Source: Tribonema minus (Eukaryota > Sar > Xanthophyceae > Tribonematales > Tribonemataceae). From it: a stretch of 64,000 nt of DNA. The notes beneath the pieces are model-generated. The model was not told the DNA's origin and made no database searches. It saw nothing but the letters and a program-made list of their open reading frames with translations. Shown piece by piece: positions 12,550 through 26,376 of the stretch; position 1 is the stretch's first letter, and each line of letters starts with the position of its first letter. The position numbers and the translations under genes are program-made. Location of the stretch: contig JAFCMP010000059.1 of NCBI GenBank assembly GCA_017506865.1, positions 305,349 through 369,348 on the forward strand. Direction: 5' to 3'.

Positions 12550-15500
12550 ATGACGATGGCAGCGGACACAATATTTGCGCTGTCATCCGGCCCAGCTGGG
12601 CAAGCAGGCGTAGCGGTCATACGAGTCTCTGGGCCAGCAGCTGGGGATGCATTGCATACACTTATCACAGCACCAGGTACGACCACAGCACTGTCTCAGC
12701 AGTCCAGCATTGCCACGGCAGACCTCAAAGTGGCGAAAGCTTTGCACCCTGCCCCATGCACTGAAGACATTGTTTGACAAGTGTGAGCACTTGAGTCGCC
12801 AGCGACAGAGGGCCCACGCTATTCCATGCGGTGCATGTGCCCTGCCATGCGCGTTCTGAAGCTTTGCTGAAGCAGCCTGACGGTTTGAGTCCTTGGTGTT
12901 CGCAAGCACCATGCCCATGGCTCACTCGCATTGCAATGACTTTGCTGCTTTTGCAACTTCAAGTATTGCAGTGCTGCTTGCTGTGTGCGTTCTACAGGTG
13001 GCAAAAAGTATGTGCTGCGCATGAGTGATGTGGCAGCTCATGTTCAGTCCCTTGCAGGCATGTCAATCGGACATCAGGCGTGCAATTTGGCACTGGCACG
13101 CATTGAAGTGCCAGCTCTATAAAAACATGTTGAATCAGAGTTATAGCGACCACTAACACAAAGTGCACAGAAGCTGCCTGCAATGTGTTTCGTTGTTACA
13201 CCATCTGGAATTGGAAGGTCGTCACTTGTGCTGCATCAGGGTTGCACATGAGGAGCCACATGACAAGACAGCAGCGCAAATGCGGAAGGGGCTGCCTTTA
13301 GCACAGTGCACACCAGCTCACTGCTTCCATGGAGCGTGCTACATCTACCGGCGGCAGAGTATCAGCATAACCGGAGATCAGCAATATCAAGCCGAATTTG
13401 TTCTGAATCACATAGAGGACATCTTAAAAACAACTCCAGCCACTGACTGCTGAACGCATGTCCTGTTGCAGGCAGGCATGCTAAAATGCCAGAGGCGCGG
13501 CGAGCAGCTGTAAGGCGCCTGTACGACCCCGTAAAAGGGGACCTGCTGGATGAGGCTTTGGTGCTGTGGATGCCAGGGCCTCGCAGCTTCACGGGGGAGG
13601 ACACAACGGAGCTGCACACACACGGCAGCAGGGCTGTCGTTGGCGGTGAGAACTGTGTACCCTGTGTCGTTCAGCATGTGAATGTCAATGGCGGTGAACA
13701 GCCTCAGTCTGGGCTTTGGCGACAATGGCAGTGATCGCAGTAGTGCAGGCCTGCGCACTGACTGGCATGGACAATGCTCATGCTGAGTTACAAATGGCAT
13801 ACAATGGGCATCACATGCCAAATTGAGGTGTTGCGTTCGCGTAAACACTTGATGTGAAAGTCAATGCAATGATGCACTGGCGCGCCTAGTTTGACCAAAC
13901 TTTCAGCGGATACAAACTTATGACACATCTGGTTGGAGCACAGCATGGTCGCTGTTGTGAGCGCAGATGAACCTCAGCCATTCCTATGTTCTCAGCAGCA
14001 TGCATAAGTGCGTGCATTTGCCTACATAGTAGTGCGTGCATTTGCCTACATAGTTAACATGATGGCATGTATATGCTGCAGATCACTGATGAGTGGTGGA
14101 GGTGTGCACACCAACATTTATTATGTAGAGCTGGAAGGCCTACTGGCAGCAAGTGCCCCGCAGCCAACGTTTGTGCAATTGCAGGCACGCCATGGCAAGT
14201 GATGTTGAAATACGCTGCAAATACATGGGCACTGACATGGATTGACTTTGTGCTGGCTGCCGCTACTCCTGAGGGCGCAACTTCGAATAATGATTCATTA
14301 CATACTTGACAATTAGATTACTTGTACAATGCACTTGTGTTGAAAGTGGCGTGAGTCGATGTTGCTTGTTTGTGTGCTGTCTACATTATACATGTACTCG
14401 AGGGCCGACAGTGAGCGACTGTTCCTCCGCCAACAACCTACAACCTGCACTAGTTGATGGGTCAAGCCATTCTATGCCCAGGTGTGGCGGGTGACCTCAT
14501 ATAATGTAGTGCTGCACTATCAACCATCACAGATCATTGTGTTGCTGTTGCACTAGCAATGACTCACTGCACCTGACACACACATATCCGCGCCGTCATT
14601 GCTTGCAGGGGTACTGGGGGCACTAGGTACTATTCCCGGATTGCGGCCAGCAGAACGCGGGGAATTCACACAGGTATGCACTCGGTTGACGCGGCTTGAG
14701 CACACTGCCGCAGTCTGCATGAGGTCACCTTGGTGACCTGAGGCACTTATGCATGCATGTAGCGCCTGCAGGTACAAAGTCAAGTCAAACGCCAACTAAT
14801 CAGTGCCACATAAATGATCGTTTGGCACCTCCGATAGCGCGCCACAAGAGGGGCGCTATGTGATGCAATGGTATCTGGACTGCGGGCAATTTGAAAAGCT
14901 ACTTGCATGTTTGCTGCCTGCAGCCGAGTGCAAGCGCGCACCGCTGACTATCATGTGCTGCATGACATCACATACCGTATCTGCTAGGCGCCTTGATGTC
15001 ATGTCTGTCCACGTTTCAACTTCACCTGTGCAAGGACGGGCAGTCAATGAGCTCTCCCTTAAGGTTTCAAGTGACAATGGACTCACCAAGCTATATAAAC
15101 AAAATCTAAATGTGCTATGCTGCAAGTGACAATGAACTCACCAATGCTGCCATGTTCGCAAATGTGCTACGATGCTGGCAAGCATTCACTGACCAAAGCT
15201 GCCTTCCGGCTGCAGCGCGCGTATGGCAACGGACGCATGGACCTGACGGAGGTGGAGGGGCTGGCTGATCTGATTGCAGCTGACACCGCTGAGCAGCGAA
15301 GACAGGCCTTGAGGCAGATGGGCGGCGCTCTTAAAGGTGCGCCACCGGTGCGAACGACCTTGAATGTTTCCATCAGTTAACTGATGTCATGGCAGCTGTT
15401 ACGCCTAGGTGAGTGTGGATACAGTCGTTGGCGCAAGTGATGACGATTTGGTCTGATGCAACGCTGCCTCCTCATTTAAAGTTACTTTCACAGGCTAAAT

Positions 15501-16881
15501 AGGATTTTAGTTCAGTCTAGTAACAGCGCTGCCTTCTGATTGACATTTGGGCTCAAGCCCTGCGAGGAGGTCATCATAACAACTTGTGCACATTAGGGTC
15601 TTCAAAGAGAAAACACAAGGGGATTGGTGTGCATAGTGTTGAACGGGCACTGGTCCTGAAATTGTCTACGCCTCGAGTATACGGCAATGCTGTGTAAGCA
15701 ATGCGCACAGAGATGCAGCATCAATTGTAGCAGATCTTCAAGAGCCCCACAATGCCTGTGCCCAGTAGGTGATAATCACCTGTGCATATGCATGCATTTG
15801 ATAGATAAAGCCTGCTCTGCAACGAGCGTACTTGACAACAAACATTGATGTTGTTTTGCTGCAGCAGCTGGTGCTCAAACTTTGTGAAAGCATGTCAGCA
15901 TGTCTCCAGCTTCCAGGATGTCGTCATCGTAATCACTTGACGCCTTGATATTCTGTCATAGGCACACATACACCCTTGACCTAGTGGTACGTGCATGTGC
16001 TGCACTGCTGAACCCTTTCTGCAGACAAGTACGAATCATGGCGTGAGGAGTTGACCAAGTGCTTGGCGCACACGGAGGCTGTGATTGACTTTGGCGACGA
16101 TGAGGACGATGTAGACGAGGGGGCATACGCAGCCATACGACCAAAGGTGTGTACGTAGTCTTACTTCTGCTTGATGACTGGGGTATTCCCTCCCCCTGGG
16201 CGCTCAGAAGTGAGCCTATATAGAACTTCACGGCTGCATTCGCGGCATACCTACTTCTCAATCATCATGAACGGCCAGCTTATGATAATTGTCATCAGCG
16301 GTGTTTGTTGATACTTTTATGTCTGAAGTGCTTTCTGGAACTACCAAGAACACTGAACTGCGGCGCCTTCTCGATCAGCCGTCCAGGTCTCGAACTATTG
16401 GCTTGTGGGCCTTCTTGTCATTAAATTTTAAAGTCTCATGATCAAACCATACCAACGAGGTACAGTATGCAGTCTCTGTTGCATTACGCAAGTCCTCAAA
16501 GCTTCGTTGTCATTACAAGGCTGTCGTGGTCATGATACGCCCCACATGCCAATCATGTGCTCTGGACCACTGCGATGTGCTGCAGGCGTGTTTGAACTTC
16601 TCTCATCTCAGTACTTCCAGTAGTGTACTCATCCTATAACGATGCATCAAAGTCAACATCTGAAGATTGTGCAGGCGTGCAAGCATTTGTCAGGGACCCC
16701 AGCTCCAGATCTGTTGCTTTGCACTGGGGTTTGGGCCGCTTGGAGAGCTTTGCGGCAACATATCAGGTCATATGGCACATCAAGCCGTGCATGGTTATTC
16801 TAAGGCTCTCAAATGACAATTGCCTGCGCAGTGGGCGAGTCCCTGCTGTTGAGGCGTACTGTGCCCGCACACTTGAGCGGC

Positions 16882-16950
<69 letters not shown>

Positions 16951-19900
16951 GTGTGTCACTGCCAGCATGGGCTCAGCAAAGTGTGTGCCTCACCACGTCA
17001 TGCGCGGGTTACTACACTGCAGCTGGCACCTCAAGTGGTATTGTAGCACTACCTGCTGGCGAGTGGAGGGTAGGCGGTTAAGCAACCAGCTGTATGCAGC
17101 CCGTGGCAACCCGCTGGCGCATGATGCTAGGTACACAGCACAGCTCAGCACAGCACAGCTACTTTGTTGAAAGCAAAGGCAATCAGTTGGCTTTCTCTAT
17201 TTGTCGGCAGGTTACATCAAGGTGCCTCTGTATTCCGCATGACAGTCCACGTCCCACTGCGGGTATCAGCGGCGTTCGCAAAGCGGCGTTCGCAAAACGT
17301 ATCATTCACAGAGGGAGCACGTCTCCAATAGCTTACAGAACCAGATATGAGAGGGGTGGCGCATCTCAACTCTGCACGCATTGCTACCTGATTGCCTCCA
17401 CAGGTATCGGGGCTGATTCAAGAGCTTCGTGTGCATCTCGCCGACAATCGAAGGGGTGAAATCGTGCGCAATGGCGTACGCGTGGCCATTGCAGGTGAAA
17501 TTTGCGAGGGTTTGTGGTTCACCACAGCATGTAAATCCTTGCAATTAATGACCACACTGCATAACTTTTTGAAGCTTCTCTCATCTAGTTTTGCCATGAG
17601 CATGTTGTGTACTTCAAGGGCTCAAAGCTTTGCTCATGTGTTTACAAGGTCCTGGTCCTTCCTTGAGGCGCCCTGTTTTATGCATCATGACACGTCATGA
17701 CCTGAGTCAGCATGCTGTGTGAATATTCATCACCACACTGGGTGCTTGCACCCAATTCTTTGACAGTGTCATAGGCAGTTCCCCCCAATCGTTTCAGCCA
17801 TCTTTGCTATCTGTTGGCAACTGACATGCAACTGTTGTACTGCCGCAGGCCCTCCCAATGCTGGCAAAAGCTCGCTTCTTAACGTGCTAGCTGAAAGACC
17901 TGCCGCCATTGTCAGCCCCATTGCTGGCACAACGAGAGACGTGGTACAGGTGCGCGGGCAAAGAAGTTCGTTTCCACTTACAGGATGATCAATTCGCAAT
18001 TTTGATAAAAACTCATGTGGTCCGAAAATTGCACTCCAGTTGCTTGCGTCTACTGAAGTTATTAGGCAGCTTGCACATTGTACATGTAACTTTATTAAGA
18101 CATGTAGGCTGAGTGAGGGACCTCCTGGTGCCTTCCGTTGTTCTTCGGCAGTAACAATCCCGCTGCGTGTTGGCACAATTATGACAGCTTGATCTTCCTC
18201 TGTGCGGCACAACATGAGATGGGGTATGCCATGCGCACGTGCGGTCAGGTAGTGAAGTTTGCTGGTAGGATCCTGCAGCAGCAGCAGAGTACCACACAAC
18301 ACTTGGGCCTTTCAGAGTTGTTGACTGCGAGTGTCGTTCTTTCAAAGCGTGGCGCATGCTGATTTGTAAACACACGTGCCGCCACACTGGCCATTTCTGC
18401 GCCGTCAGTGCAGTCACTCGGAGGTTTTGTCTGATGCCACACGGAGAACATTGCACGCAGCACAGAGTACTATACTACTTTGAAGTATGTACTCCTAGTA
18501 ATATCATCATTTGTCTGCACATTGCATGCTGCAGCTGCAACTAGATATCGCGGGCCTGCCGGTGGTGCTATCAGACACGGCAGGACTGCGGGCAGCTGAG
18601 GCCGCAGCAGATGATGTGGAGCGCGAAGGCATACGGCGAGCCAGGGTACGTATGGCTCTGCGTGTGTGTGCTCTGCAGTGCTACATAGTGGTGCGTAAAT
18701 GCACTGTGTCCTTGACATTGAAGGCGCCACCTGGTGCAATACTCAAGCCTGTGTGTCCACATGATGTGATGACTTGTTCTGAAGCAGCAAGACTTCTGGC
18801 TACCTAAACTGTCACTGAAGTGGCAAGGATCTGATGCGGCATGGTGTCTGCGCAGAACCGCCTCGTCCTGATGTCGTAGCGCCTGCGGTGCCCCCCGAGG
18901 TGTGGGCATGCTGAACATGGCAGCGCTTGCAGCTGTCATATCCCTGCTGCCCATACTTCATCTTGGCTTGCATCTGTGAGTGCCTGATGCCGGGTGCTGC
19001 TGACATGCAAACCATTGGTTGCTAGCAACAGCACAAACATGAAGCCTTGCACTTATCGACAGGCTCAATGAAGCGCCGGATGTAATCGTGTCCACACCAC
19101 GCAATGAGGACCAGACGCAATGGGATCATTTAAATACTTTCCTGATTGCATGCTGTGCTACCACCTTGCTGCGCGCCTGTCAGGAAGCTGTGGTCGACTC
19201 GCAGCTGACAATATTCGTTTGGGACAGCTCCAATGAAGCTGAAGGGGCGGCAGCGCTCAAGGATCTGCAGGCAACAGATGAGCCAGCGGATGTTGGCAGT
19301 GTCATACTGGTAAGTGCACACATGCCACAAACACGCGCGCATGCTCTATGTCGCGTGTTTTGTGATGTCACCAGTTCCTCAGTGATGCTTGATGGCCTCA
19401 GACCACTTGAGACAAGCCATAATGCGCATTTTCTGTCTTTATCATAATCTTACCATCATGAGTGCATTGTTGAAAGCAAATAGAGCAATAACACATCTGC
19501 CACAGCTCACATTGTTCTCGTTTGCTGTTATAGTACACAGTGCCACTTCAAAACCAGCTTGCACTGTCTGACAGAGCATGAGACGCAGGCACCTGCTGTG
19601 AAATGACACTGTTAGTCTGAGAGTTGTTGTGAGATACAGCGGTACGTTTCGGAGATCGGCAAGTTGCAGTTCTGGTCAATTGAGATTGGTCGGGTTTGCC
19701 ATCAAAGCCTGTGTGGCAGACATCACTCTGATGAACAACTGCTCAGAACAGAAGACTCCAGGGTACTGTGTCCCCTCTATCTAAGCATTATCATATGTCA
19801 GCTAGAGAGGTGCAAGGGTGTAAGCTTCAATTTTGCGCATCATCATGCACCATCGTCAGATGTGCTGAAGTATAAATATTGAGACCTTGGGATGCTCAAG

Positions 19901-22900
19901 GTGTGCAGAATTTCTCGTCGTTGCATGTTGTAATGTGTCCACTGTGCCTTAGCTCTTTAAAAAAAAATCGACCCTCCTCAGCATCAACACATTGATGCTG
20001 GTCCTCAGGTGTCCAACAAGGCTGACCTTGGCACGTCAGCGACTCAGCAAGAGCCAATGCAGGCCATGGTGCAAGCTGGCCAGCCTGTGTGGCAACTATC
20101 TTGCAAAACCGGCGAGGGTGTTGAGGTAGGTGGCATGACCTGTCATGTTTCAATGGTGCTGAAGTCTGGTGTCATGCCTCCATGCGTTTTCGTGTGTGAT
20201 GCTGCAGTGAGTTATTGCTGCTTGAGCCGGTCATGTCTACAGCTTCAATGACTCACAATGACATTTTTTTGCAAACGGCAAGCACGTACACATGACTGGC
20301 ATGGTCCGTTTTCATCTGGGATTTTATGATTACTCCAGTGTGGTACACTTTATGATGTGCCGCAATACCCATTTGTTCATCATCGGGGCTGTCCTTGAAG
20401 TCACGCCATCTGCTACATTTCAATGTGCAGCATGGACAACACTTGAAAAGCATTGAAAGGGCTCACTGCGCTACATACCAGAGCATTCAGTAATTGATCC
20501 TCGTGTCGTGTGCTGTTTGGCTGTGACATGGTTGCATCAACACCTGCGCATGTGTTCATTGATAACTGCAGTTCGGCAGCCAGCCATTGCAACAGCATGT
20601 CTGCCTCGCCGTGCTGTGCCATCATCACAAAGGCACAGGCCTGGGCACATTCTTATTTGCATTTGGCTGGTCACAAAGGTGATTGATGCATGGAGCACGC
20701 CACATCCTGGACTCCTTGACTCACCCCTGTCTGGTGTTTTCCTGCAGCAATCAGTGATAGGCAAACGCAATTTTCAGATCTCAGCAAAAGCTTGATTTCG
20801 CAAGTCACTGGAAGTTGAGCATGCACTGTCCATCGCGCATTTGCATTAGGTAGCCTGTGATTCACAGTATTACGCCACTCTCACTGATAAACTGGCTGCT
20901 GTACAAAACGACGCGATCCAGCCTTCAAGCTTTGTCCCACATCCAGTTGCAATGGGCATGCGCAGCAGCTTGACTTGTACTATAGGCCATTTGCATGCTC
21001 CTGCTCGCCTGTGAAAATGGAGTACCACTGGCCCTGCTAACCGGATCTCCTTTTTTTGGTGCGATGCAGGCCTTCTTGAGGCACCTGGAGGATGAAATTG
21101 CGCGGCGCTACCAAACGCAGCAGGGTCAGGAAGATGCTCCCCTCATCACACGCGCACGCCACCGGCACCATGTGCAGGTGAGCTGCCCTGTTTCACTGCT
21201 CTGCAAAATTACTTCTTTTCTGGGCCGCTCATTGCTGACGGGATCTGCTGCTACCGTGTGCTGATATATCTGATCATGTTGCATACGGTGCAGCTCTCTG
21301 GCAAAAACTGGACTCAGGAGTATCCTTGGTAGGGTTGCCACAACGGTATTATTGAAAAAATACGGTTAACGGTATTTGTAGCGTAAACCATGCTGATCTT
21401 GACCACAGCTTCGGGTGCCCTGAGGTTTATCTTCGGGCTTACTGTGCCAGACGCAAAAATGGTATTGAAGTTATCCAAAACCTCAATAGGCAGGAGTTTA
21501 CGGTCAAATTACGGTACGATTTACGGAGTATATTTGTAAAAAAGGTACGGTTTTGGCAATCCTAATCCTTGGTGTACTTCATTTGTTGATGTGATATGCT
21601 TGGGCACACAATGCTTCGATGCACAGCCCCTCACAACAGCACGACAAGTACGCTTCGTCTGCTTCATTGCTCAGCACCACTGGATCATCTGAATGAAGTA
21701 CTTCGTGAGTCACAGCACATCTACCTCAAAGCAATGTATGCTACACAAAGAAATGACCCACAGGGTGTGGTCCTCATAGGTGTAGTATGGACGAAGCAGC
21801 CGTGTGTATTCTGCACCACATTGCATGACCAACCATGAATGGTGCCTTATGCGGATAATGAGTTGCTTGAGAGAACAAACAAACTACCGTGCATACATAC
21901 ATGGAAATGAATCAAAAAATCGCAGAGCTCTAGGTGACAAGGGATGGTTAGCCGCAAGTGCCTTCCACCGATAATATGCTTTTGGGGATGGATGTTGGAG
22001 GTTTGCAGGTGAAGCTCAAAAGCGTATGCCAGTCTTGAATTTTTAGAATCATGTACAATCCACATCACATTTCATGCTGCAGGAACTGGACAATAACACA
22101 GTAAACCCATAGCTGCGGCGGACACGCAAACACAGGCATAGTAGCAACAGTGCACACATTGTGCATGCACGCACGTAAGGTTGCAAGCGCGGTGCCCACA
22201 ACACTCGGGCGGAAGCGTGCGTTCTAAATTTGCTGATGCATCACGATTATCTCCCTGATGACCTGCGCAGCAGTCTCGTCTGTTACCTTTCAGTTGGCCG
22301 ACACTGGCTTTACCAGGATACCGACACTGGCCTTACACGCTCGTTTCATTCCTGCCACACTTGACTCTTCACAGGCGTGTCTGTCAGCTCTTGAGGGCAG
22401 CATGGACCCCTCCTTGCCCATGGACCTGGCTGCGGAGGAGCTCAGGTCAGAATTGCCTTCTCAACCTCTGGTAGTCAATCTCCAAAACACTTGATGAAAG
22501 CTGAGGGCCTGCAGAGGTGCAGTGACTCACGCCATACTCCTGAAGTGATTGTTATTGGGTGTGTGACCGTCATAGGTTTGTTCACAGGCGCGCATACCTG
22601 GAGCTGGACTGCGGCGGCGTAGATGCAGCCCAAAAACACTAAACGCATTGACCAGCCTCTTCTTCCGGCAGTGACCGCTTCCCTCATTGCACACTTTGTG
22701 GAGACCTAGCTGCAGGTATTGCTGGATAGGACATGTCACAGCAATATGTCACAGGCTACCACACTTTCAGAGCACCTACAACAAATTAAGGGAGGTAACC
22801 CAATGCACGATGGGTGAGTTCCACGTATTATGGCTTGTTTTGGTCATAGTTACCAACTGCTGCATGACCTAAGTGCAAATCACCGGTAGGGTGTTGTCAA

Positions 22901-23975
22901 CGCTTACAAAGTCTCATTCCACACTCTTAAAGGTTTGCATAGGTCGAAGTATTCTCATGGTGCAGAGTGCCTGTTGAACGTAAAGTTCCCCACTATTTGA
23001 AGTGTTGGGGTCGTACATGGGCGTAAATCTGCAATGGCATCAATGTGCCAGCAGTCTCCAGTTTCTTGCTGTGCACCAGGTACTCATGTACAATACTGCC
23101 ACCTGACAATTGGAACTTTGACAATCGTCTTGCGGCGCCGTGTTCAGTTGCTGCAAGGTGGACTGCATCTGGCAGCCGCATTTCCCCTGCCTGCAAAGTG
23201 AGATGGAAGTATGAGAATGGCAGCTTGAATATCACATGCTGTGTCAGCGCTGCGCACAAGCACGCAACATACTGCAGCGCTGCAATGAACTGATATCTTG
23301 TTCCTGCGTTGGAAGTGGTGATGCGACTGCAATCATCAAGTCAATCGGAAGACATTCATTCGGCTACCTTCATTTGGCTACTTTGAAGTTTAACCCCTGT
23401 GTGCTGTGTCCTGTGGTGTTGCCCCATGACTTGTACTTGTGGCGGTGTGCTTTATTTACTTTCACTTGAGGGGCAGCAACCCTATGAAAACAAAACATGC
23501 AACTCGCGTACACATGTGTTGTGTCAAACGTGTAACACATGCGCTATCCACACTATCAAACGGTCACTGACCGCCAGACCAACTACAAAAAGGCTGCGAG
23601 CAGGACTTTGTACGCCTCAGAACCCCCACTACAGTAACTGCCCCCATGGGTTGGCGCCGCCAGATACGCCATCACTCATGTGCAATTGCCCTTAAATTGT
23701 CCTTTATTTATTCTCGCTCAGGGCGCGAAATTAGCCCAGATGATGGTCTAACTTGATGCTGCTGTACGGAATCTGCATGTCGTGTGACTTCTGAAAGTGT
23801 CTCAACGACAACCACTCAAACGCCGCCGCCGCCAAATGGCATCTCGGGTGTACTTGTGACGGTGCATGTAATCATGTGCAGGTATGCCAGTGCGGAGCTT
23901 GGCCGGATTACAGGAGCAGTCGATGTGGAGGAGCTCCTAGATGTAATCTTCAGGGATTTTTGCATCGGAAAATGA
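12550..23975 (+). CDS. mnmE: tRNA uridine-5-carboxymethylaminomethyl modification GTPase MnmE (GTPBP3/MSS1 homologue), 13 exons
   Basis: MnmE works with MnmG to modify the wobble uridine (U34) of certain tRNAs; in eukaryotes it acts in mitochondria and/or plastids. I placed GT-AG exons at 12550-12676, 13472-13645, 14609-14673, 15216-15336, 16025-16146, 17404-17494, 17849-17949, 18535-18645, 19184-19309, 20009-20125, 21070-21177, 22375-22445 and 23882-23975. All phases agree and give 475 residues; E. coli MnmE has 454. The N-terminal folate-binding domain starts DTIFALSS and includes SFTGED and GEFTQ. The G domain shows the P-loop GPPNAGKS (234-241), GTTRD, DTAG (281-284) and NKAD (349-352). 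The protein ends FCIGK, with the catalytic Cys at 472. The start is the first in-frame ATG after a stop at 12403. The sequence before it is open but lacks an ATG, and no transit peptide is visible, so an extra 5' exon is likely. Identity is very secure; the 5' end is uncertain. Confidence 0.95.
14007..14054. repeat. Perfect 24-bp tandem duplication in mnmE intron 2
   Basis: Two identical 24-base units (14007-14030 and 14031-14054), each beginning AGTGCGTGCATTTG, stand head to tail inside the intron between exons 2 and 3 of mnmE. Confidence 0.9.
16884..16956. repeat. GT dinucleotide microsatellite in mnmE intron 5
   Basis: About 36 TG/GT units run almost uninterrupted, with one CG variant near 16945, inside the intron between exons 5 and 6. 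It should be length-polymorphic between strains. An alternating purine-pyrimidine tract of this length can adopt Z-DNA, but nothing here shows a function. Confidence 0.97.
21322..21572. mobile_element. hAT-type MITE (235 bp) with an 8-bp target duplication, in mnmE intron 11
   Basis: The element (21330-21564) begins TAGGGTTGCCACAACGGTA, and its reverse complement begins TAGGATTGCCAAAACCGTA. These are imperfect terminal inverted repeats of hAT style. It is flanked by the perfect 8-bp direct repeat ATCCTTGG (21322-21329 and 21565-21572), the duplication length hAT transposases make. It has no coding capacity and sits between exons 11 and 12 of mnmE, so splicing would remove it. Confidence 0.92.
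23706..23849 (-). mobile_element. LINE2 3'-end fragment in the last intron of mnmE
   Basis: The segment resembles 40882-41015 and 11388-11525, sharing TTCTCGCTCAGGGCGCGAAA and the tract AAACGCCGCCGCCGCCAAAT, with several substitutions and a small insertion. It is older than the other copies, and I see no clear target duplication. It ends about 32 bases before the start of mnmE exon 13, so the acceptor region of intron 12 (branch point and pyrimidine tract) lies in or beside transposon-derived DNA. Confidence 0.85.
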
Positions 23976-26376
23976 CAAATGAGTCACCTACTTCAACTAT
24001 TGCAAGGCATATACTGCTTGTGTTGCTGCTGCATGGCTCTCTGTGCTCTGCATGTAGTTGCTGTATGTGTATACACACATAGTGGCATGCACGCATGAAA
24101 TTGCACAAGTCACGCTGAGATACGGCGTTCATACTATGTACTCGAGTACAGATATTGCGACTGACTGCAGACTGATTTGAAACCATGTATGACCGCACAT
24201 GAACACATGGCTGCATCGAGTTAATCAACTTTTCCTGGCCGCTTGTAGAAATGCGCACATACCCTCGAGGTAGTGATTCTTGTAGCTCCCATCTGTGGTA
24301 ACTGTGGTCACTAGTGCATTTTGGAAGTGGACACATGTTAGGCAGGCAATGCAAGTAGAAGCGCCATGATCAAACTGGATTGCTGGCAACGGCCAAGTAC
24401 TTTTCTGATGTGAGGGGGTTTTACTGTTTTTGTCCGTGACGCGAAGCTGAACTTGTTCCCTCTCCAGGGACATGCACAATCATGATATGACGGATTGCTT
24501 TGTCAGAAGGCTGACCTCTCGAAGACTTTATGAAGAAAATGTGACAAGGTCCTCCACAATTGGCAATGTGAAATGGAAGTATTTTTGTTGTCGCCCTTGG
24601 AGTTGGATTGAACTAGTGTGTTGGCGATAGGCGATGGCGTGCCATGACTGCGGAACACAATGACGGTGCTATTATGTCATTCACGGATACACTTGCTGAC
24701 GGTGCTGCCGCCGGGTATGATGAACTGGCAGCTCAAGCTCACCGTCTGCGTTTGTGGATACAGTCGCACGGCGCAGACAGCAACGTACAACCGCTCCTCG
24801 TGCCGCCAATCTACGTCATTACCTTCGAGTTGCAGTGAGCCGTAGCATCATCTTGCACTTGCACATTGGCACCTTGAGCTCCCACTTCAGCTATGACTGC
24901 ATGCACGTCAACACTCAGCATTTGGCAGTCAGAAGGTCCGCGGACTAACAGGGCGAGTGCTGCTGGCCTGTGCTGGCCGAACACGTCACTCAAGTGCTGA
25001 TTGCAAATGTTTGCCTGTGGGTAGTTGTACTGGTGCCACAACGCCTTGCCAGTCATGGCGTAAGCGCCTGGTGACATGGCCACTCCATACAGTGTTGGCT
25101 GGACTCAAGCCAGTGGTGTTGCATTGTTCAGAGCCACTGCTACTGAGGTCAAGCGCATCTCATTGCTCAAGGACTGCACCCCCTTCCCAGACACTCAAAA
25201 GCCTGTCAACTTCAGGAGGGATGATGGCAAGGCATGTGGAATTGTATTCACTACCGGAGCCGTATGCGGTGCCGGTTGAGATGCGATAACTCGCTATAGC
25301 GCAACGCCAACATTGCAATGGAGAAGTGTATCTGGTCATCACGTACATAGGTAGGTAGAACATCAGCTTAGCCTGGCAGTGCAAGGATGTCCAGATGCGT
25401 CATCATATGAGGCGGCAGCAACTTCGACGTGCTTGCCTGTTGTATGGGATCATTAAACTCCTGATTCAGATTTAGTTTTGTCAAAACACCGGGCCTGGCT
25501 CCCAGCGAGTCGCGTTGAACTTGCAAGTTGCATGTGGGGACGCTCAAAACCAGCTACTGAGGCAAAGGCCTAAATGCGCCATGGGGCTGCTGCCATGCCA
25601 GGGGGGTTTAATCTGGCAGATACTTAGGCCGGACCTGGAGCATGTATAGAGCACCCACACCAGCGAGCTGTCACTACAGAGCCCGATGCCAATGCTACTT
25701 TGCCCACCGGCGCGTCATGCAGCAACGTCAGTGCCACGCAGGCAGCGTGCGTGATGCCGCTGCAAAACCTCAAGAGCGGCAGCGCATAAAGTGTACGCAC
25801 GTGCCGCCAGCCTTCTCCAGTCTCATGAGCTTGCAAGCGGGCCCCACTGACCAGCAAGTAGACACCCGATCACCGACCTGATCCTGTGCAAAGGGAATCA
25901 TCGTCTGCAAGGGCACTGCAAGAGCAGTGACGCTCCACCTCTGCCTGCCCAGCAAGTCAAAGGTTCTTGCGATTGCGACTGCGACTGCTATAGTACCATA
26001 TATACCACAGCTGGACGTTTAAGGGGGGAGGGGGGCTGATCATGAGAGAAGGAGAAGTATGTTTACATAAGGACTGTTGAATTCCTGATCCCCCTGGGGG
26101 TCTAGCTGGTGAGTGCAGTGCTGGCCTCTGCTGGCAGCAGCTGGCCGAGATCTAACTGGTCACCTTTGTTGAGAAAGGGAGGGGGGGGGGGGGTGGGGGG
26201 GCTTTCCTGGTGTTCGATGCCTTCAAGTTCAAGTTGAAGTTGGCTTTAGATTTGAAATACTCGTCTGTCGCCGTCAGACAAGTATACCTCCGATGAACGC
26301 CACAGGCCGCGGTCATTCACAATCAGAAACTCGTTTCCGATTGTCGTTGCGGACCCGGTCAGGCACCTGGGGGAGA
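23976..26376. other. 2.4 kb without a recognised gene
   Basis: An open frame at 24644-24838 (64 codons, starting MTAEHNDGAIMSF) ends near a GTGAGC donor-like site. Another at 25076-25279 contains ATEVKRISLLKDCTPFPDTQ. Both have protein-like composition and may be exons of an unrecognised plus-strand gene, but no family or continuous splice model supports this. A long G-run lies near 26179-26200. Confidence 0.4.

Noticed and set aside
19060..19110. Possible extra mnmE exon reading [15 protein letters not shown]
   Set aside because: Exons 8 and 9 join in phase and align without a gap to bacterial MnmE, so no extra exon is needed and no donor fits.
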